Part shown: positions 1-7,702 of the stretch, piece by piece
How the letters are laid out: each line of letters opens with the position of its first letter
Position numbering within the stretch: the stretch's first letter is position 1
Assembly: GCA_003648575.1 (NCBI GenBank)
Contig: QMPN01000068.1
Span: 1 to 12,267, forward strand
DNA from: Bacteroidota bacterium
GTDB lineage: Bacteria > Bacteroidota > Bacteroidia > Bacteroidales > B18-G4
Direction of reading: 5' to 3'
Length of the DNA: 12,267 bases
Program-made: the position numbers and the translations under genes
Notes under the pieces: model-generated
The model's input: the letters and a program-made list of their open reading frames with translations, nothing else
Told to the model about the DNA's origin: nothing
Database searches by the model: none

Positions 1-29
1 GACCTGGCAGGTCAGGGACCTGCCAGGTC
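1..29. repeat. 12-bp perfect inverted repeat (possible 3' hairpin)
   Basis: Positions 1-12 (GACCTGGCAGGT) and 18-29 (ACCTGCCAGGTC) are exact reverse complements around a 5-nt loop, CAGGG. Each arm is itself nearly palindromic. The repeat starts two bases past the stop codon of the minus-strand lipoprotein gene, so it would form a stable hairpin at the 3' end of that mRNA. It could terminate transcription or protect the transcript end, but any U-tract would lie outside the window. It could also be one copy of a dispersed intergenic palindrome family. Confidence 0.7.
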
Positions 30-31
30 TC

Positions 32-877
32 TTATTTCATAGGGATAAAACGATCTTCCTCACCTGCCGATTCAAGATAATTTTTCTGACGGTTGTAATG
101 GTAATAGATGGCCGATCTACCCAAATTCTCCTCCTGAATCCTTTTATCGAGGTATTTATTCAACAGGTAGTCAAACGTGTAGCCGGCATATAGGTATCCG
201 GCAAGGGCACCCAGCTTATATATCTGATCAACCATCAGGGTATCTATCTCATACCGGAATTGCACCTCCCCGGTGAAGTAATAGTTTTTGAAAAAACCTT
301 CCATCGCATCTGTCATGTAATGGCTTGCAAAGAACATGGCTTTGTCTTCCTCTTCATTTACGCGACTGATTTCAAACCACGAATTCAGATTGATGGCATT
401 CAGGTCGATGACTTCGTAATAAAGATACTCTCCAAACTGTTCAGACTCTTTAATAGGCATTACATATTCTTCCAGCTCAAGCTGAGCTATATTCACGATA
501 AAGGCATTGGATTTTCCTGACAGAAAAGAAAGCAAGGAATCTTCTTCATACACCTTGAAACCCAGAGCTTCCAATTCCCCAATGTAATTGCTCATGTAAT
601 AATCCATAAAAATGGAGTCGTTGATATACTGCAAAAAGAGGCTTTGTACCCAGAGCAATGAGTCCAGGGTCTCCGTGTCGAGCTCATCAGCACTGTCGAT
701 TTCCCAATCCTTTAGTGAATTCTTGAAAATGTAATCGGGAGGGATAATAAGTACTGAACGTGTGGAGTCATTTGCAATATATTCCCTGGCGATCTTTCTC
801 TCCATCGAACAGGAGGAGAATACCAATAAGGTGATTACCAGCAATATGATCGGATAATATGTTGATTTTGCTGACAA
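32..877 (-). CDS. Hypothetical lipoprotein of unknown function
   Basis: I do not recognise this 281-residue protein. The N-terminus is a lipoprotein signal peptide: Lys4, a hydrophobic stretch at about residues 10-20, then a lipobox ending V-F-S-S-Cys23, after which the Cys would be lipidated and the protein anchored in the cell envelope. The mature part is acidic, rich in Tyr, Asp and Glu, and has no further obvious membrane segment. A C-terminal segment near residues 220-245 is rich in Gly, Tyr and Leu (GALAGYLYAGYTFDYL). The start is uncertain. Position 877 is a TTG codon; an in-frame ATT lies upstream at 899-901, and the first in-frame ATG comes only after the lipobox Cys, so a non-ATG start is needed to keep the signal peptide. 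The upstream gap consists only of short repeats and shows no promoter I can recognise, so the gene may depend on readthrough from the flavodiiron protein gene. Confidence 0.75.
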   Translation of the reverse strand: MSAKSTYYPIILLVITLLVFSSCSMERKIAREYIANDSTRSVLIIPPDYIFKNSLKDWEIDSADELDTETLDSLLWVQSLFLQYINDSIFMDYYMSNYIGELEALGFKVYEEDSLLSFLSGKSNAFIVNIAQLELEEYVMPIKESEQFGEYLYYEVIDLNAINLNSWFEISRVNEEEDKAMFFASHYMTDAMEGFFKNYYFTGEVQFRYEIDTLMVDQIYKLGALAGYLYAGYTFDYLLNKYLDKRIQEENLGRSAIYYHYNRQKNYLESAGEEDRFIPMK

Positions 878-884
878 ATAAGTT

Positions 885-967
885 AGTTGAACTGGTTGAA
901 TCAGTTAAATCAGTTGAATCCTCCTTCGCTGCGCTTCGGCGGACAAGTCAGTTGAATCGGTTAAACC
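885..967. repeat. Degenerate nonamer tandem array split by a GC-rich 29-mer
   Basis: On the plus strand four 9-nt units, consensus RGTTRAAYY, run from 885 to 920 (AGTTGAACT, GGTTGAATC, AGTTAAATC, AGTTGAATC). A GC-rich 29-nt block follows (921-949, containing TCGCTGCGCTTCGGCGGA), then two more units at 950-967. The array starts only a few bases upstream of the putative lipoprotein start codon. It fills most of the gap between the lipoprotein and flavodiiron protein genes. I see no coding or promoter signal in it. A plus-strand reading frame passes through it, but this is better explained by the repeat period being a multiple of three. Confidence 0.8.
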
Positions 968-977
968 AGGTCCATCT

Positions 978-1005
978 ACTGCATACTGCATACTGCCTAC
1001 TGTCT
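978..1005. repeat. Short heptamer array, ACTGCMT type
   Basis: Four phased 7-nt units are visible on the plus strand: ACTGCAT, ACTGCAT, ACTGCCT and ACTGTCT. The last base of the array is also the first plus-strand base of the flavodiiron protein gene's stop codon (1005-1007). The unit ACTGCCT is the reverse complement, circularly permuted, of AGTAGGC, the unit of the long array at 12184-12267. The same repeat family therefore occurs at both ends of the window in opposite orientation. Confidence 0.8.
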
Positions 1006-2219
1006 TATCCCCTGCTCTCGACAACGGCCTTCGCAAGTGACTCCCCGTAATTTTCCGCTGCTTCGAGGTCTTTTTCCCCCGGTGAGAATTTTACAAAAAG
1101 ACCGTCTTCAAAATAGTTGAGTTTCAAGCTCCTGAGATTGGCTTCAATGATAGTTTTTCCTTCACCGCTCCATCCGTAGGATCCAAACCCACCTGCCAGT
1201 TTTTTCTTATCTCTTATTGGGTTGATCACGGCAAACAGTTTATATACCGGCAAGAGAATATTCTGGTTGATAGTAGGGCAACCAACGACTACTGCCGTAC
1301 TTTTGGCCATAGCAGCATCCAACTCTCCCAGAGGGGTCATCTCAATATCACAGGTTTCCGCAATCATGCCATCAACTTTTCGTACACCGGCAGCAATGCT
1401 CTCAGCAATCACACCCGTTTTATGGTATGCTGACACATACGGAATAAATACAACGTTATTCTGTGGCTCTTCGAGGGCTTCTTTTGCATATGCTTCAGAA
1501 AGGTCGACCCATTTTTTCCAATTCTGGCGAAGAATAGGCCCATGACCGGTGCAAATGGCTTCTATCTCCAGCGGACGGATCTTATCGATGGCTTTCAGCA
1601 TGAATTTGCTGAAGGGTTTCAGGATCACATCGAAGTAATACTTGAAAGCTCCGCTGAAGTCGCCCACCAGATCATCATACATGGCTTCTTTACAATAATG
1701 TGAACCAAATGAATCGCAGCTAAACAACACTTTGTCTTCCTCAAGGTAGGTAAACATAGTATCCGGCCAGTGCAGGTTGGGAGCACTGATAAATTTCAGG
1801 GTCTTGTTACCCAGACTAAGGCTTTCGCCATCTTTAACCACCAGGTGTTTGAATCCCGGCTCAAAGATATCGCTGAGGTAACGAATAGCATTCCCGCTTC
1901 CTACTACAGTCGCATTCGGTGCGAGTTCAAGTAAGCGCATCAGGTTCCCTGAATGGTCAGGTTCTGTATGATTGAATATGATATATTCGATCTCTGCAGG
2001 ATCGGTAAGGCTGCGGATCTTCTCTATATATGTTTCCCAGAATTTCTCTTTCGTAGTTTCTATTACGGCCTTTTTTTCGGCATCAATAAAATAGGAGTTA
2101 TAGGTAGTACCAAACTCCGTTTCCATTACCACATCGAAAGTCACAATATCATGATCCAACACCCCGATCCAGTGTACATCCTTCGTTACCTCCAATACTT
2201 TATGATCAGTATTTTCCAT
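1005..2219 (-). CDS. fprA: FprA family A-type flavodiiron protein (O2/NO reductase)
   Basis: This cytoplasmic enzyme of 404 residues should reduce O2 to water and/or NO to N2O, protecting anaerobic metabolism; the substrate preference cannot be read from sequence. The N-terminal metallo-beta-lactamase-like half (about residues 1-250) carries the full diiron ligand set: His84, Glu86, Asp88 and His89 in HTEPDH, then His150 (NLHWPD), Asp169 (SCDSFG) and His226 (TGHGP). The C-terminal flavodoxin half (about 255-400) has the FMN-binding loop [11 protein letters not shown], the segment [10 protein letters not shown] and the [12 protein letters not shown] loop. No rubredoxin or flavin-reductase domain follows, so this is a class A protein needing a separate electron donor. 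The ATG at 2219 fits the family's N-terminus. The gene starts 18 nt after the topoisomerase IV stop, with an A-rich leader and no Shine-Dalgarno, which suggests co-transcription. Confidence 0.96.
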   Translation of the reverse strand: MENTDHKVLEVTKDVHWIGVLDHDIVTFDVVMETEFGTTYNSYFIDAEKKAVIETTKEKFWETYIEKIRSLTDPAEIEYIIFNHTEPDHSGNLMRLLELAPNATVVGSGNAIRYLSDIFEPGFKHLVVKDGESLSLGNKTLKFISAPNLHWPDTMFTYLEEDKVLFSCDSFGSHYCKEAMYDDLVGDFSGAFKYYFDVILKPFSKFMLKAIDKIRPLEIEAICTGHGPILRQNWKKWVDLSEAYAKEALEEPQNNVVFIPYVSAYHKTGVIAESIAAGVRKVDGMIAETCDIEMTPLGELDAAMAKSTAVVVGCPTINQNILLPVYKLFAVINPIRDKKKLAGGFGSYGWSGEGKTIIEANLRSLKLNYFEDGLFVKFSPGEKDLEAAENYGESLAKAVVESRG

Positions 2220-2237
2220 ATTTTAATTTCTTAAACG

Positions 2238-4988
2238 CTAAAGTTCTAATTTGATTTGTCCATCGTCATCCTCCTTTTCAGGGGTTTCCGCACTTGCTTC
2301 CGGGGCCTTCTTTTTTGTTTTCTTTGCAGGCGGCTCCGGTTTTTGAGGCTCTGCTGAGGCTATTTCCTCTTTCTCTTGACTAGGTTCTTCCGGCAATTCA
2401 TAACGCAAAGGGGTCAGGAATTTTACACTTTTGATGACATTTGTTGATAAGCGTTTCCCCTTGGCCTTAAAGCTCTTAAGCCCGATAAAGTCCTCGGTTT
2501 CAAGCTTCAGGTTGTCAATGGGCTTTCCATTGGCTTTCTCGTCGAATTTCACTTGCAGTACAGGACGATAGTCGAGACTGTAAGCCAGCATCTTCGAATC
2601 CTGGTGATCACCGATAAACCTGAGTTTGCGCTCACTCTTGTCGAAATGGAAGCGCTTGATATATACATACTTCTGCGCTGCATCCCAAAATACGACTGTC
2701 ATGATCTTTCTCGCATCAAACTTTTCGATCAGGATCATATCTTCTTCGAAATGTGTGGAGAGGTCGAAATTATAATGCCTGTAAAATGCAGAAGAGGTGA
2801 TAGTAAGTATCCTGTCTTCACCCATAAAGGCGCCCAGGTAGGTACCTCTTTCAGCCACATTGAGCCTTTTCACTGTATCATCAAACCATATCTCCCTGGC
2901 TCCCAGCGTAGATACACCTTCTTCTTTTTTCACAAAACTCTTTACAGGGCGTTTGCTGAGAATGTTTCCGTAGGAACCCCTCCCCTTGATAGCAAGGCTA
3001 CTAAAATCATATTCGAAAGAAGTATTCTTAAGTTTGGGGTTAGGCCTCAGGTTAACCCTGATCACTTCGGCCTCACCATTGGGGTTGGCGCTGAAATAAT
3101 GAACTTTTGATCCTGTTGTGCCCCTGGTAAGGGAATATTCCCTGTCCCTTGTGATCCCCATCACCGGGAACCTTTTCACCATGAAATTGCCCTGCTTGCC
3201 ATCGCGATAAACCATGTTATAAATGGTACGATCATCGCCACGTTTAAAAACATCGATGTGGATCACTTCTTTTCCGACAAATATTTTTGACGCAACCTTG
3301 GTTACAATGCATGTGCCATCAGCCCTGATTATGATCAGATCATCGATATCGGAGCAATCGCAGATATACTCATGTTTCCTGAGTGAGGTACCTGCAAATC
3401 CCTCTTCCCTGTCGAGATATAATTTCTGGTTGGAAGCAACAACTGCGGTGGCCTGTATGGTATCAAAGTTCCGGATCTCAGTCTTACGTTCCCTGCCCTT
3501 TCCATATTTCTTTTTAATCTGCCTGAAGTAGTTGATGCTATAGTCGATCAGGTGCTCAAGGTGATTTTCAACCTCTTCAAGTCCCTCTTCAATTGACCGA
3601 ATTAACTCGTCAGCTTTCAGGGAGTTATGCTTCGATATTCGCTTGATCTTAATTTCAGTCAGACGGATTATGTCGTCACGAGTAATCTCCCTGTTTAACC
3701 TTTCCTTAAAAGGATCAAGTCCTTTGTCGATGGTGGTAATGACAGACTCCCAGGTCTTGCAGTTTTCTATTTTCCGGTAGATACGTTCTTCAATAAAAAT
3801 CTTTTCCAGGGAGGATAAATGCCATTGAGATTCCAGTTCCGATTTGCGAATGAGCAATTCACTTCGCAGCAACTCCACGGTGTTCTGTGTAGATGTATCC
3901 AGGATATAATTAACTGAAAGGAAGCGCGGTTTATCATCATCAATCACGCATGAGTTGGGAGAGATGGACACTTCACAATTCGTGAAAGCATAGAGTGCAT
4001 CTATGGTTTGATCCGGCGATACATTCGCTGCCAGATGGATGAGTATCTCAACATGCTGGGCTGTGTTGTCGTCGATCTTTTTGATTTTGATCTTTCCTTT
4101 GTCATTTGCAGCCAGTATAGAATCGATCAGGCTGCCGGTAGTCGTTCCAAATGGCACCTCTGTTATGGAAAGCGTCTTTTTGTCGACCTGGTTGATTCTG
4201 GCCCTTACGCGTACCTTGCCACCTCTTAAGCCTTCGTTATAACGTGAAAAGTCGGCCAATCCACCTGTCGGGAAGTCCGGTACCAGGTCAAATGGTTTAT
4301 TCTTGAGAATGTTAATGGTAGCATCTATCAGCTCATTGAAGTTATGAGGTAATATTTTCGATGCCAGTCCTACTGCAATGCCTTCCACCCCCTGGGCCAA
4401 TAAAAGGGGAAATTTGACCGGCAGGGTAAAGGGTTCCTTATTTCTGCCATCGTATGACAGCTTCCAGTTGGTTGTTTTGGGATTGAATACCACTTCCAGT
4501 GCAAACTTCGATAGCCGGGCCTCAATATACCTTGGGGCTGCAGCAGAATCGCCGGTAAGGATGTTCCCCCAGTTTCCCTGTGTCTCCACCAGCAGGTCTT
4601 TCTGTCCCAGCTGAACCAGGGCATCTCCTATGGAGGCATCTCCATGCGGATGGTATTTCATGGTATGGCCAATGATATTAGCCACCTTATTAAAGCGGCC
4701 ATCGTCCATATCCTTCATGGCATGGAGAATGCGACGCTGAACAGGTTTCAGTCCATCGAGGATATTCGGAACAGCCCTTTCCAGTATCACATATGAAGCA
4801 TAGTCGAGAAACCAGTTCTCATACATGCCTGATAGCTGTATCGTATGATATTCGCTGTTTTTATCGTCTATTTCTTCCTCTAAACCTTCTTCAGCAACAT
4901 CTGTTTCCTCTTCAGGAACTTCAGTTTCTGCAGGATCCGGCTTTACATCTTCCGGCATAGGCTTATCTTCTTCTATCTTCTTGGCCAT
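2238..4988 (-). CDS. parC: DNA topoisomerase IV subunit A (gyrase A family)
   Basis: This is the DNA-cleaving subunit of a type IIA topoisomerase that decatenates and relaxes chromosomes together with the ATPase subunit ParE, which is not in the window. After an acidic N-terminal extension (residues 1-45) comes the breakage-reunion core. It has KPVQRRIL near residue 85, the helix-turn-helix KYHPHGDASIGD (111-122), QGNWGN, and catalytic Tyr154 with Arg153 in AAPRYIEARLS. A coiled-coil region precedes residue 500, and a beta-pinwheel-like C-terminal domain covers about 510-850. No canonical GyrA box (QRRGGKG) is present; the closest is KGRGSYGN at 668-674, which favours topoisomerase IV over gyrase. 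Residues 864-916 form a charged, Pro-rich, probably disordered tail ending in QIKLEL. At 916 residues it is longer than E. coli ParC (about 750). It starts 9 nt after the hydrolase gene, so the two are probably in one operon. Calling it GyrA instead is possible but less likely. Confidence 0.92.
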   Translation of the reverse strand: MAKKIEEDKPMPEDVKPDPAETEVPEEETDVAEEGLEEEIDDKNSEYHTIQLSGMYENWFLDYASYVILERAVPNILDGLKPVQRRILHAMKDMDDGRFNKVANIIGHTMKYHPHGDASIGDALVQLGQKDLLVETQGNWGNILTGDSAAAPRYIEARLSKFALEVVFNPKTTNWKLSYDGRNKEPFTLPVKFPLLLAQGVEGIAVGLASKILPHNFNELIDATINILKNKPFDLVPDFPTGGLADFSRYNEGLRGGKVRVRARINQVDKKTLSITEVPFGTTTGSLIDSILAANDKGKIKIKKIDDNTAQHVEILIHLAANVSPDQTIDALYAFTNCEVSISPNSCVIDDDKPRFLSVNYILDTSTQNTVELLRSELLIRKSELESQWHLSSLEKIFIEERIYRKIENCKTWESVITTIDKGLDPFKERLNREITRDDIIRLTEIKIKRISKHNSLKADELIRSIEEGLEEVENHLEHLIDYSINYFRQIKKKYGKGRERKTEIRNFDTIQATAVVASNQKLYLDREEGFAGTSLRKHEYICDCSDIDDLIIIRADGTCIVTKVASKIFVGKEVIHIDVFKRGDDRTIYNMVYRDGKQGNFMVKRFPVMGITRDREYSLTRGTTGSKVHYFSANPNGEAEVIRVNLRPNPKLKNTSFEYDFSSLAIKGRGSYGNILSKRPVKSFVKKEEGVSTLGAREIWFDDTVKRLNVAERGTYLGAFMGEDRILTITSSAFYRHYNFDLSTHFEEDMILIEKFDARKIMTVVFWDAAQKYVYIKRFHFDKSERKLRFIGDHQDSKMLAYSLDYRPVLQVKFDEKANGKPIDNLKLETEDFIGLKSFKAKGKRLSTNVIKSVKFLTPLRYELPEEPSQEKEEIASAEPQKPEPPAKKTKKKAPEASAETPEKEDDDGQIKLEL

Positions 4989-4997
4989 TAATGTAGA

Positions 4998-5540
4998 TTA
5001 TTTTACCAGCTGAGATATCTCACGAAACTGATCCGTTCCTGAATATTTCAGTAATTCAAATAAAATAGATTCATAAGTAGTTATGATCGCTCCTGACTGA
5101 CGCATCCTTTCTATCGCGATCTTCTTGTCGTTTGGATTACGTGAGCCTATGCAATCTTCCACTACAACGGGGATATACCCCTGTCCTATCAGGTCGTTCA
5201 CCGTTTGCATCACACAAACATGCGCTTCAATACCGGTCACAACAACATACATTTTCGATGCAAGGGCAAGGTCTTCATTGAAACGGGGCTCATCGCAACA
5301 GCTGAAGGCTGTCTTCTCAATATGTTTATACTCACCCAGTGCTTCTGCCAGTTCAGGAATAGTTTCGCCAAGCCCTTTGGTATACTGTTGAGTTACAACG
5401 ATAGGAATATGCAATACACGCAGTCCCTTGATCAGGATGGTGTTGTTCTTTGTAAGGGTATCCGCATCTTGAATAACAGGATACAAGCGGCTCTGAATAT
5501 CGATCACAACTCCTATGGTATTTTCCTTCTTTATGCGCAT
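4998..5540 (-). CDS. Isochorismatase-fold (ISOC1/2-like) cysteine hydrolase
   Basis: This is a 180-residue, single-domain cytoplasmic hydrolase with the Rossmann-like isochorismatase fold. The catalytic triad is visible: Asp14 in VVIDIQ, Lys76 in EKTAFS, and nucleophile Cys109 in GIEAHVCVMQT, preceded by the cis-peptide region. The TQQYTKGLGETIPEL segment and the C-terminal RMRQSGAIITT...LLKYSG...QFREISQLVK pattern resemble the eukaryotic ISOC1/ISOC2 group more than secreted or siderophore-linked isochorismatases. No menaquinone or siderophore genes lie nearby, so true isochorismatase activity is unlikely and the substrate is unknown. It appears to be the first gene of a set with parC and the flavodiiron protein gene. 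Its upstream gap has only a degenerate -7 box, GACTTTTG on the minus strand (5557-5564). Confidence 0.9.
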   Translation of the reverse strand: MRIKKENTIGVVIDIQSRLYPVIQDADTLTKNNTILIKGLRVLHIPIVVTQQYTKGLGETIPELAEALGEYKHIEKTAFSCCDEPRFNEDLALASKMYVVVTGIEAHVCVMQTVNDLIGQGYIPVVVEDCIGSRNPNDKKIAIERMRQSGAIITTYESILFELLKYSGTDQFREISQLVK

Positions 5541-5612
5541 AACTGATGAGTTTATACAAAAGTCATAAAGATTCAGGAAATAAAGTAGTGAAATCGGATG
5601 TTTTTATTAACA

Positions 5613-5628
5613 TTCAGAAGTTCAGAAG
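5613..5628. repeat. Tandem duplication of an 8-mer
   Basis: TTCAGAAG occurs twice back to back (5613-5620 and 5621-5628). The second copy provides the first bases of the hairpin arm that follows. The duplication may reflect slippage in the gap between the BatA-like gene and the hydrolase gene. Confidence 0.6.
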
Positions 5629-5649
5629 CCCAATATCGGCAGGGCTTCT
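5624..5649 (-). terminator. Hairpin after the BatA-like gene, possible weak terminator
   Basis: AGAAGCCC (5624-5631) and GGGCTTCT (5642-5649) are perfect 8-bp inverted arms around a 10-nt loop. The hairpin begins two bases beyond the stop codon of the BatA-like gene, so it lies at the 3' end of the lon transcript. No U-tract follows on the minus strand, so efficient intrinsic termination is doubtful. It may instead stabilise the mRNA end or act with Rho. Confidence 0.45.
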
Positions 5650-5651
5650 CA

Positions 5652-7697
5652 TCATTTTCGGAACAGCCGGAGCAAGAGTATCTCGAGCAGGATAAAAAAC
5701 AGGGCCAGCCAGATAAAAGTCTTCCACAGGTCCTTTCCCTGGCTTAGCTCACTTATGGTGCTGGAAACGTGCTCAGTAGCGGAATCAACAAGCAGGATAT
5801 TCCCGTAGCCCAGATCGGCAAGTATTTCTATCAGTTCTTCATAAGGATAGATGGAAGGGTCGGATTCCATACGGTTATAGTTAAAAGAAAAGCCAGCAAT
5901 AGTTTCGCCCGATACAGATAATTTGTAATGGCCTGCATGAGCGATGCGATCAAAAACCAATAATTCAATTTCTTCTCCACTACTATGAAAGGCGGGAATA
6001 AATTCATATTCTGAGCCTGACAAACGAACGATCATCTGATTCTCGGCAGGAATCATATCCAAACCTGTCCCAATCACTCGATCTTCACCCATAACATAAT
6101 AGATATTGTCATGAGGCCGGCTCAACATGGCCATGCGGTAGATGATAGGAACCCAAATGGCATGTCTGACGAGATTACCATAATCATCGCCAAGGGGGGC
6201 GGTCAAAAGGTACACCTTTCCTTTTCCGTGATTGCTGAGAAGAAGGTAAGGATCACCATTCTGAAGATGCATAATGGTTTCCAGGTAATTGACGCCGCTT
6301 TGCCTGAATGGGTAATGACCATTTACCTCAGGTAGATCGAGATTTTCCGGAATCTCTTCAAAAACTCCGAAAAATAGTTCGTGCCTTGCATTCAGTTCCG
6401 TAATCATGAGCCTGCTGGTATCGTAGGGCATTATCCTTCCCAGCTTTAGCTTGAACAAAAGTTTATTATAAGTATCGATCCCGGCATCTTCACCCGGAAT
6501 CATGAAAAGGCTTCCTCCGGAGGATATAAACTTCTCCAATTCATTGCTTAAGCCTGAAGACAGGCTACTAATGTTATCCAGGACTATCAGATCTGTTTCA
6601 GCAAAACTGCTATAATCTAATTTACTGATCTCATAGGGCTTATATTCGAATACCGAATCATTGGCCAGTAAGCTTGAAAAATAATATCCGGGATCTGATT
6701 CACTGATAATTTGTACAGGAATCCTGTCTTTCACGGTCCAGTTTATATAAAAATGATCATCCCAGGTGATAGGATAGTCCTCTATCATCACTTCAGCAAA
6801 TTGCAGTCCGGCTGCATTATTAGTAAATGGCAACTGCAGGGTAGTTTTCCCCCCGGCAGGGGCATCAAATGTGCCAAGTGCACGCTGTATACCATTGATC
6901 ATCAACCTGACAGGGACCTTCTCAAGATCAAGTGCGGATAAATTTACCAGGCTAACATATAGGCTTTGGTGCTGTAATATGTGATTATAAGGGCTATCGA
7001 ACCAGCAGCTGTCGATATAAATATTACCATAGGCCTCATCGATCAACGGAATATAAAAAAGCATGTTCACGGTATCGGGTTCCGATATACCGGAAGCAAA
7101 AAATGTTTTTTGAAAATCCGAAATGAAATACTGATGCACCATGGCTTCCTGAGCAGGGATCTCTGCTTCCTGCATACGTTCATAAACTTCCGTTATTGAT
7201 CGAAATGCAGGACTGATCTCCACTTCCGCCAGCAAGGTGTTGAACTCATCCCGATTATAATAGCGCTGATGCTTCCCCAGAAAATCATTGGTCATTAGCT
7301 GAAACCTATCTGATGACCCATATGCATCAAGCACTTCGTTGGCTTTGGCTCTGGCCACATCCAGTAAACTACTTCCGTTGGAAGCTGCCTGCATGCTCAT
7401 CGAATTGTCCACGTATATGCTCACATATCGTTCCGCGGCATTTTGTTGCCCTTCCGGTCCGGGAATATATGGCCTTGCAAAAGCAAGCACTATAAAGGTG
7501 ATGGCCAGGATCCTGCTGATCAGGATGAGCAGATGACGGAGCCTGTGCTGCTTCCGGGTCTCATTCTTGATACTTTTCAGAAACTTCAGGTTGGTAAAAT
7601 ACAACTTCTTATACCGCCTGAAATTAAACAGGTGAATGATAATTGGAATACTGATGGCCAACAATCCAAAAAGCCAGTATGGGTGCAGGAATTCCAT
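5652..7697 (-). CDS. BatA-like membrane protein with von Willebrand A domain
   Basis: This inner-membrane protein of about 681 residues belongs to the Bacteroidota family with an N-terminal BatA (aerotolerance regulator) domain. Its start, MEFLHPYWLFGLLAISIPII, then HLFNFRRYK, is the family signature. Membrane segments lie at about residues 7-24 and 55-74. A von Willebrand A-like domain follows with a MIDAS-type DxSxS motif (Asp97, Ser99, Ser101). Residues 368-402 (LIVLDNISS...GGSLFMIPG) look like the class I glutamine amidotransferase-like fold often found in these proteins. One more membrane segment lies near the C-terminus, followed by a short basic tail (LLLRLFRK). The family's function is poorly defined; Bat proteins were linked to aerotolerance in Bacteroides. 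I prefer the ATG at 7697 because it matches the family N-terminus. A GTG at 7704-7706 would overlap the lon stop by 4 nt and add three residues. Either way it is translated straight after lon. Confidence 0.9.
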   Translation of the reverse strand: MEFLHPYWLFGLLAISIPIIIHLFNFRRYKKLYFTNLKFLKSIKNETRKQHRLRHLLILISRILAITFIVLAFARPYIPGPEGQQNAAERYVSIYVDNSMSMQAASNGSSLLDVARAKANEVLDAYGSSDRFQLMTNDFLGKHQRYYNRDEFNTLLAEVEISPAFRSITEVYERMQEAEIPAQEAMVHQYFISDFQKTFFASGISEPDTVNMLFYIPLIDEAYGNIYIDSCWFDSPYNHILQHQSLYVSLVNLSALDLEKVPVRLMINGIQRALGTFDAPAGGKTTLQLPFTNNAAGLQFAEVMIEDYPITWDDHFYINWTVKDRIPVQIISESDPGYYFSSLLANDSVFEYKPYEISKLDYSSFAETDLIVLDNISSLSSGLSNELEKFISSGGSLFMIPGEDAGIDTYNKLLFKLKLGRIMPYDTSRLMITELNARHELFFGVFEEIPENLDLPEVNGHYPFRQSGVNYLETIMHLQNGDPYLLLSNHGKGKVYLLTAPLGDDYGNLVRHAIWVPIIYRMAMLSRPHDNIYYVMGEDRVIGTGLDMIPAENQMIVRLSGSEYEFIPAFHSSGEEIELLVFDRIAHAGHYKLSVSGETIAGFSFNYNRMESDPSIYPYEELIEILADLGYGNILLVDSATEHVSSTISELSQGKDLWKTFIWLALFFILLEILLLRLFRK

Positions 7698-7702
7698 GAA
7701 GA

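Noticed and set aside
920..925. Perfect AGGAGG on the minus strand upstream of the lipoprotein gene
   Set aside because: It lies more than 40 nt upstream of the TTG start, an in-frame stop (905-907) intervenes, it belongs to the edge of the repeated block, and Bacteroidota rarely use Shine-Dalgarno sequences.
859..1050. Plus-strand frame of 63 codons containing VESVKSVES
   Set aside because: It is a translation of the nonamer and heptamer repeats and overlaps both neighbouring genes. No start context or family resemblance supports it.
1420..1450. His266 in the flavodoxin loop YVSAYHKT, where flavodoxins often have Gly
   Set aside because: This position varies among flavodiiron proteins, and the remaining FMN-loop residues are intact, so it is not evidence of a defective site.
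2553..3110. Plus-strand open frame of 185 codons
   Set aside because: It is antisense to the topoisomerase IV C-terminal domain and shows no recognisable motif.
5557..5564. GACTTTTG on the minus strand as a promoter for the isochorismatase-fold hydrolase gene
   Set aside because: The TA of the TAnnTTTG box is GA, and no TTTG occurs at the expected upstream spacing. It is mentioned only as a degenerate candidate.
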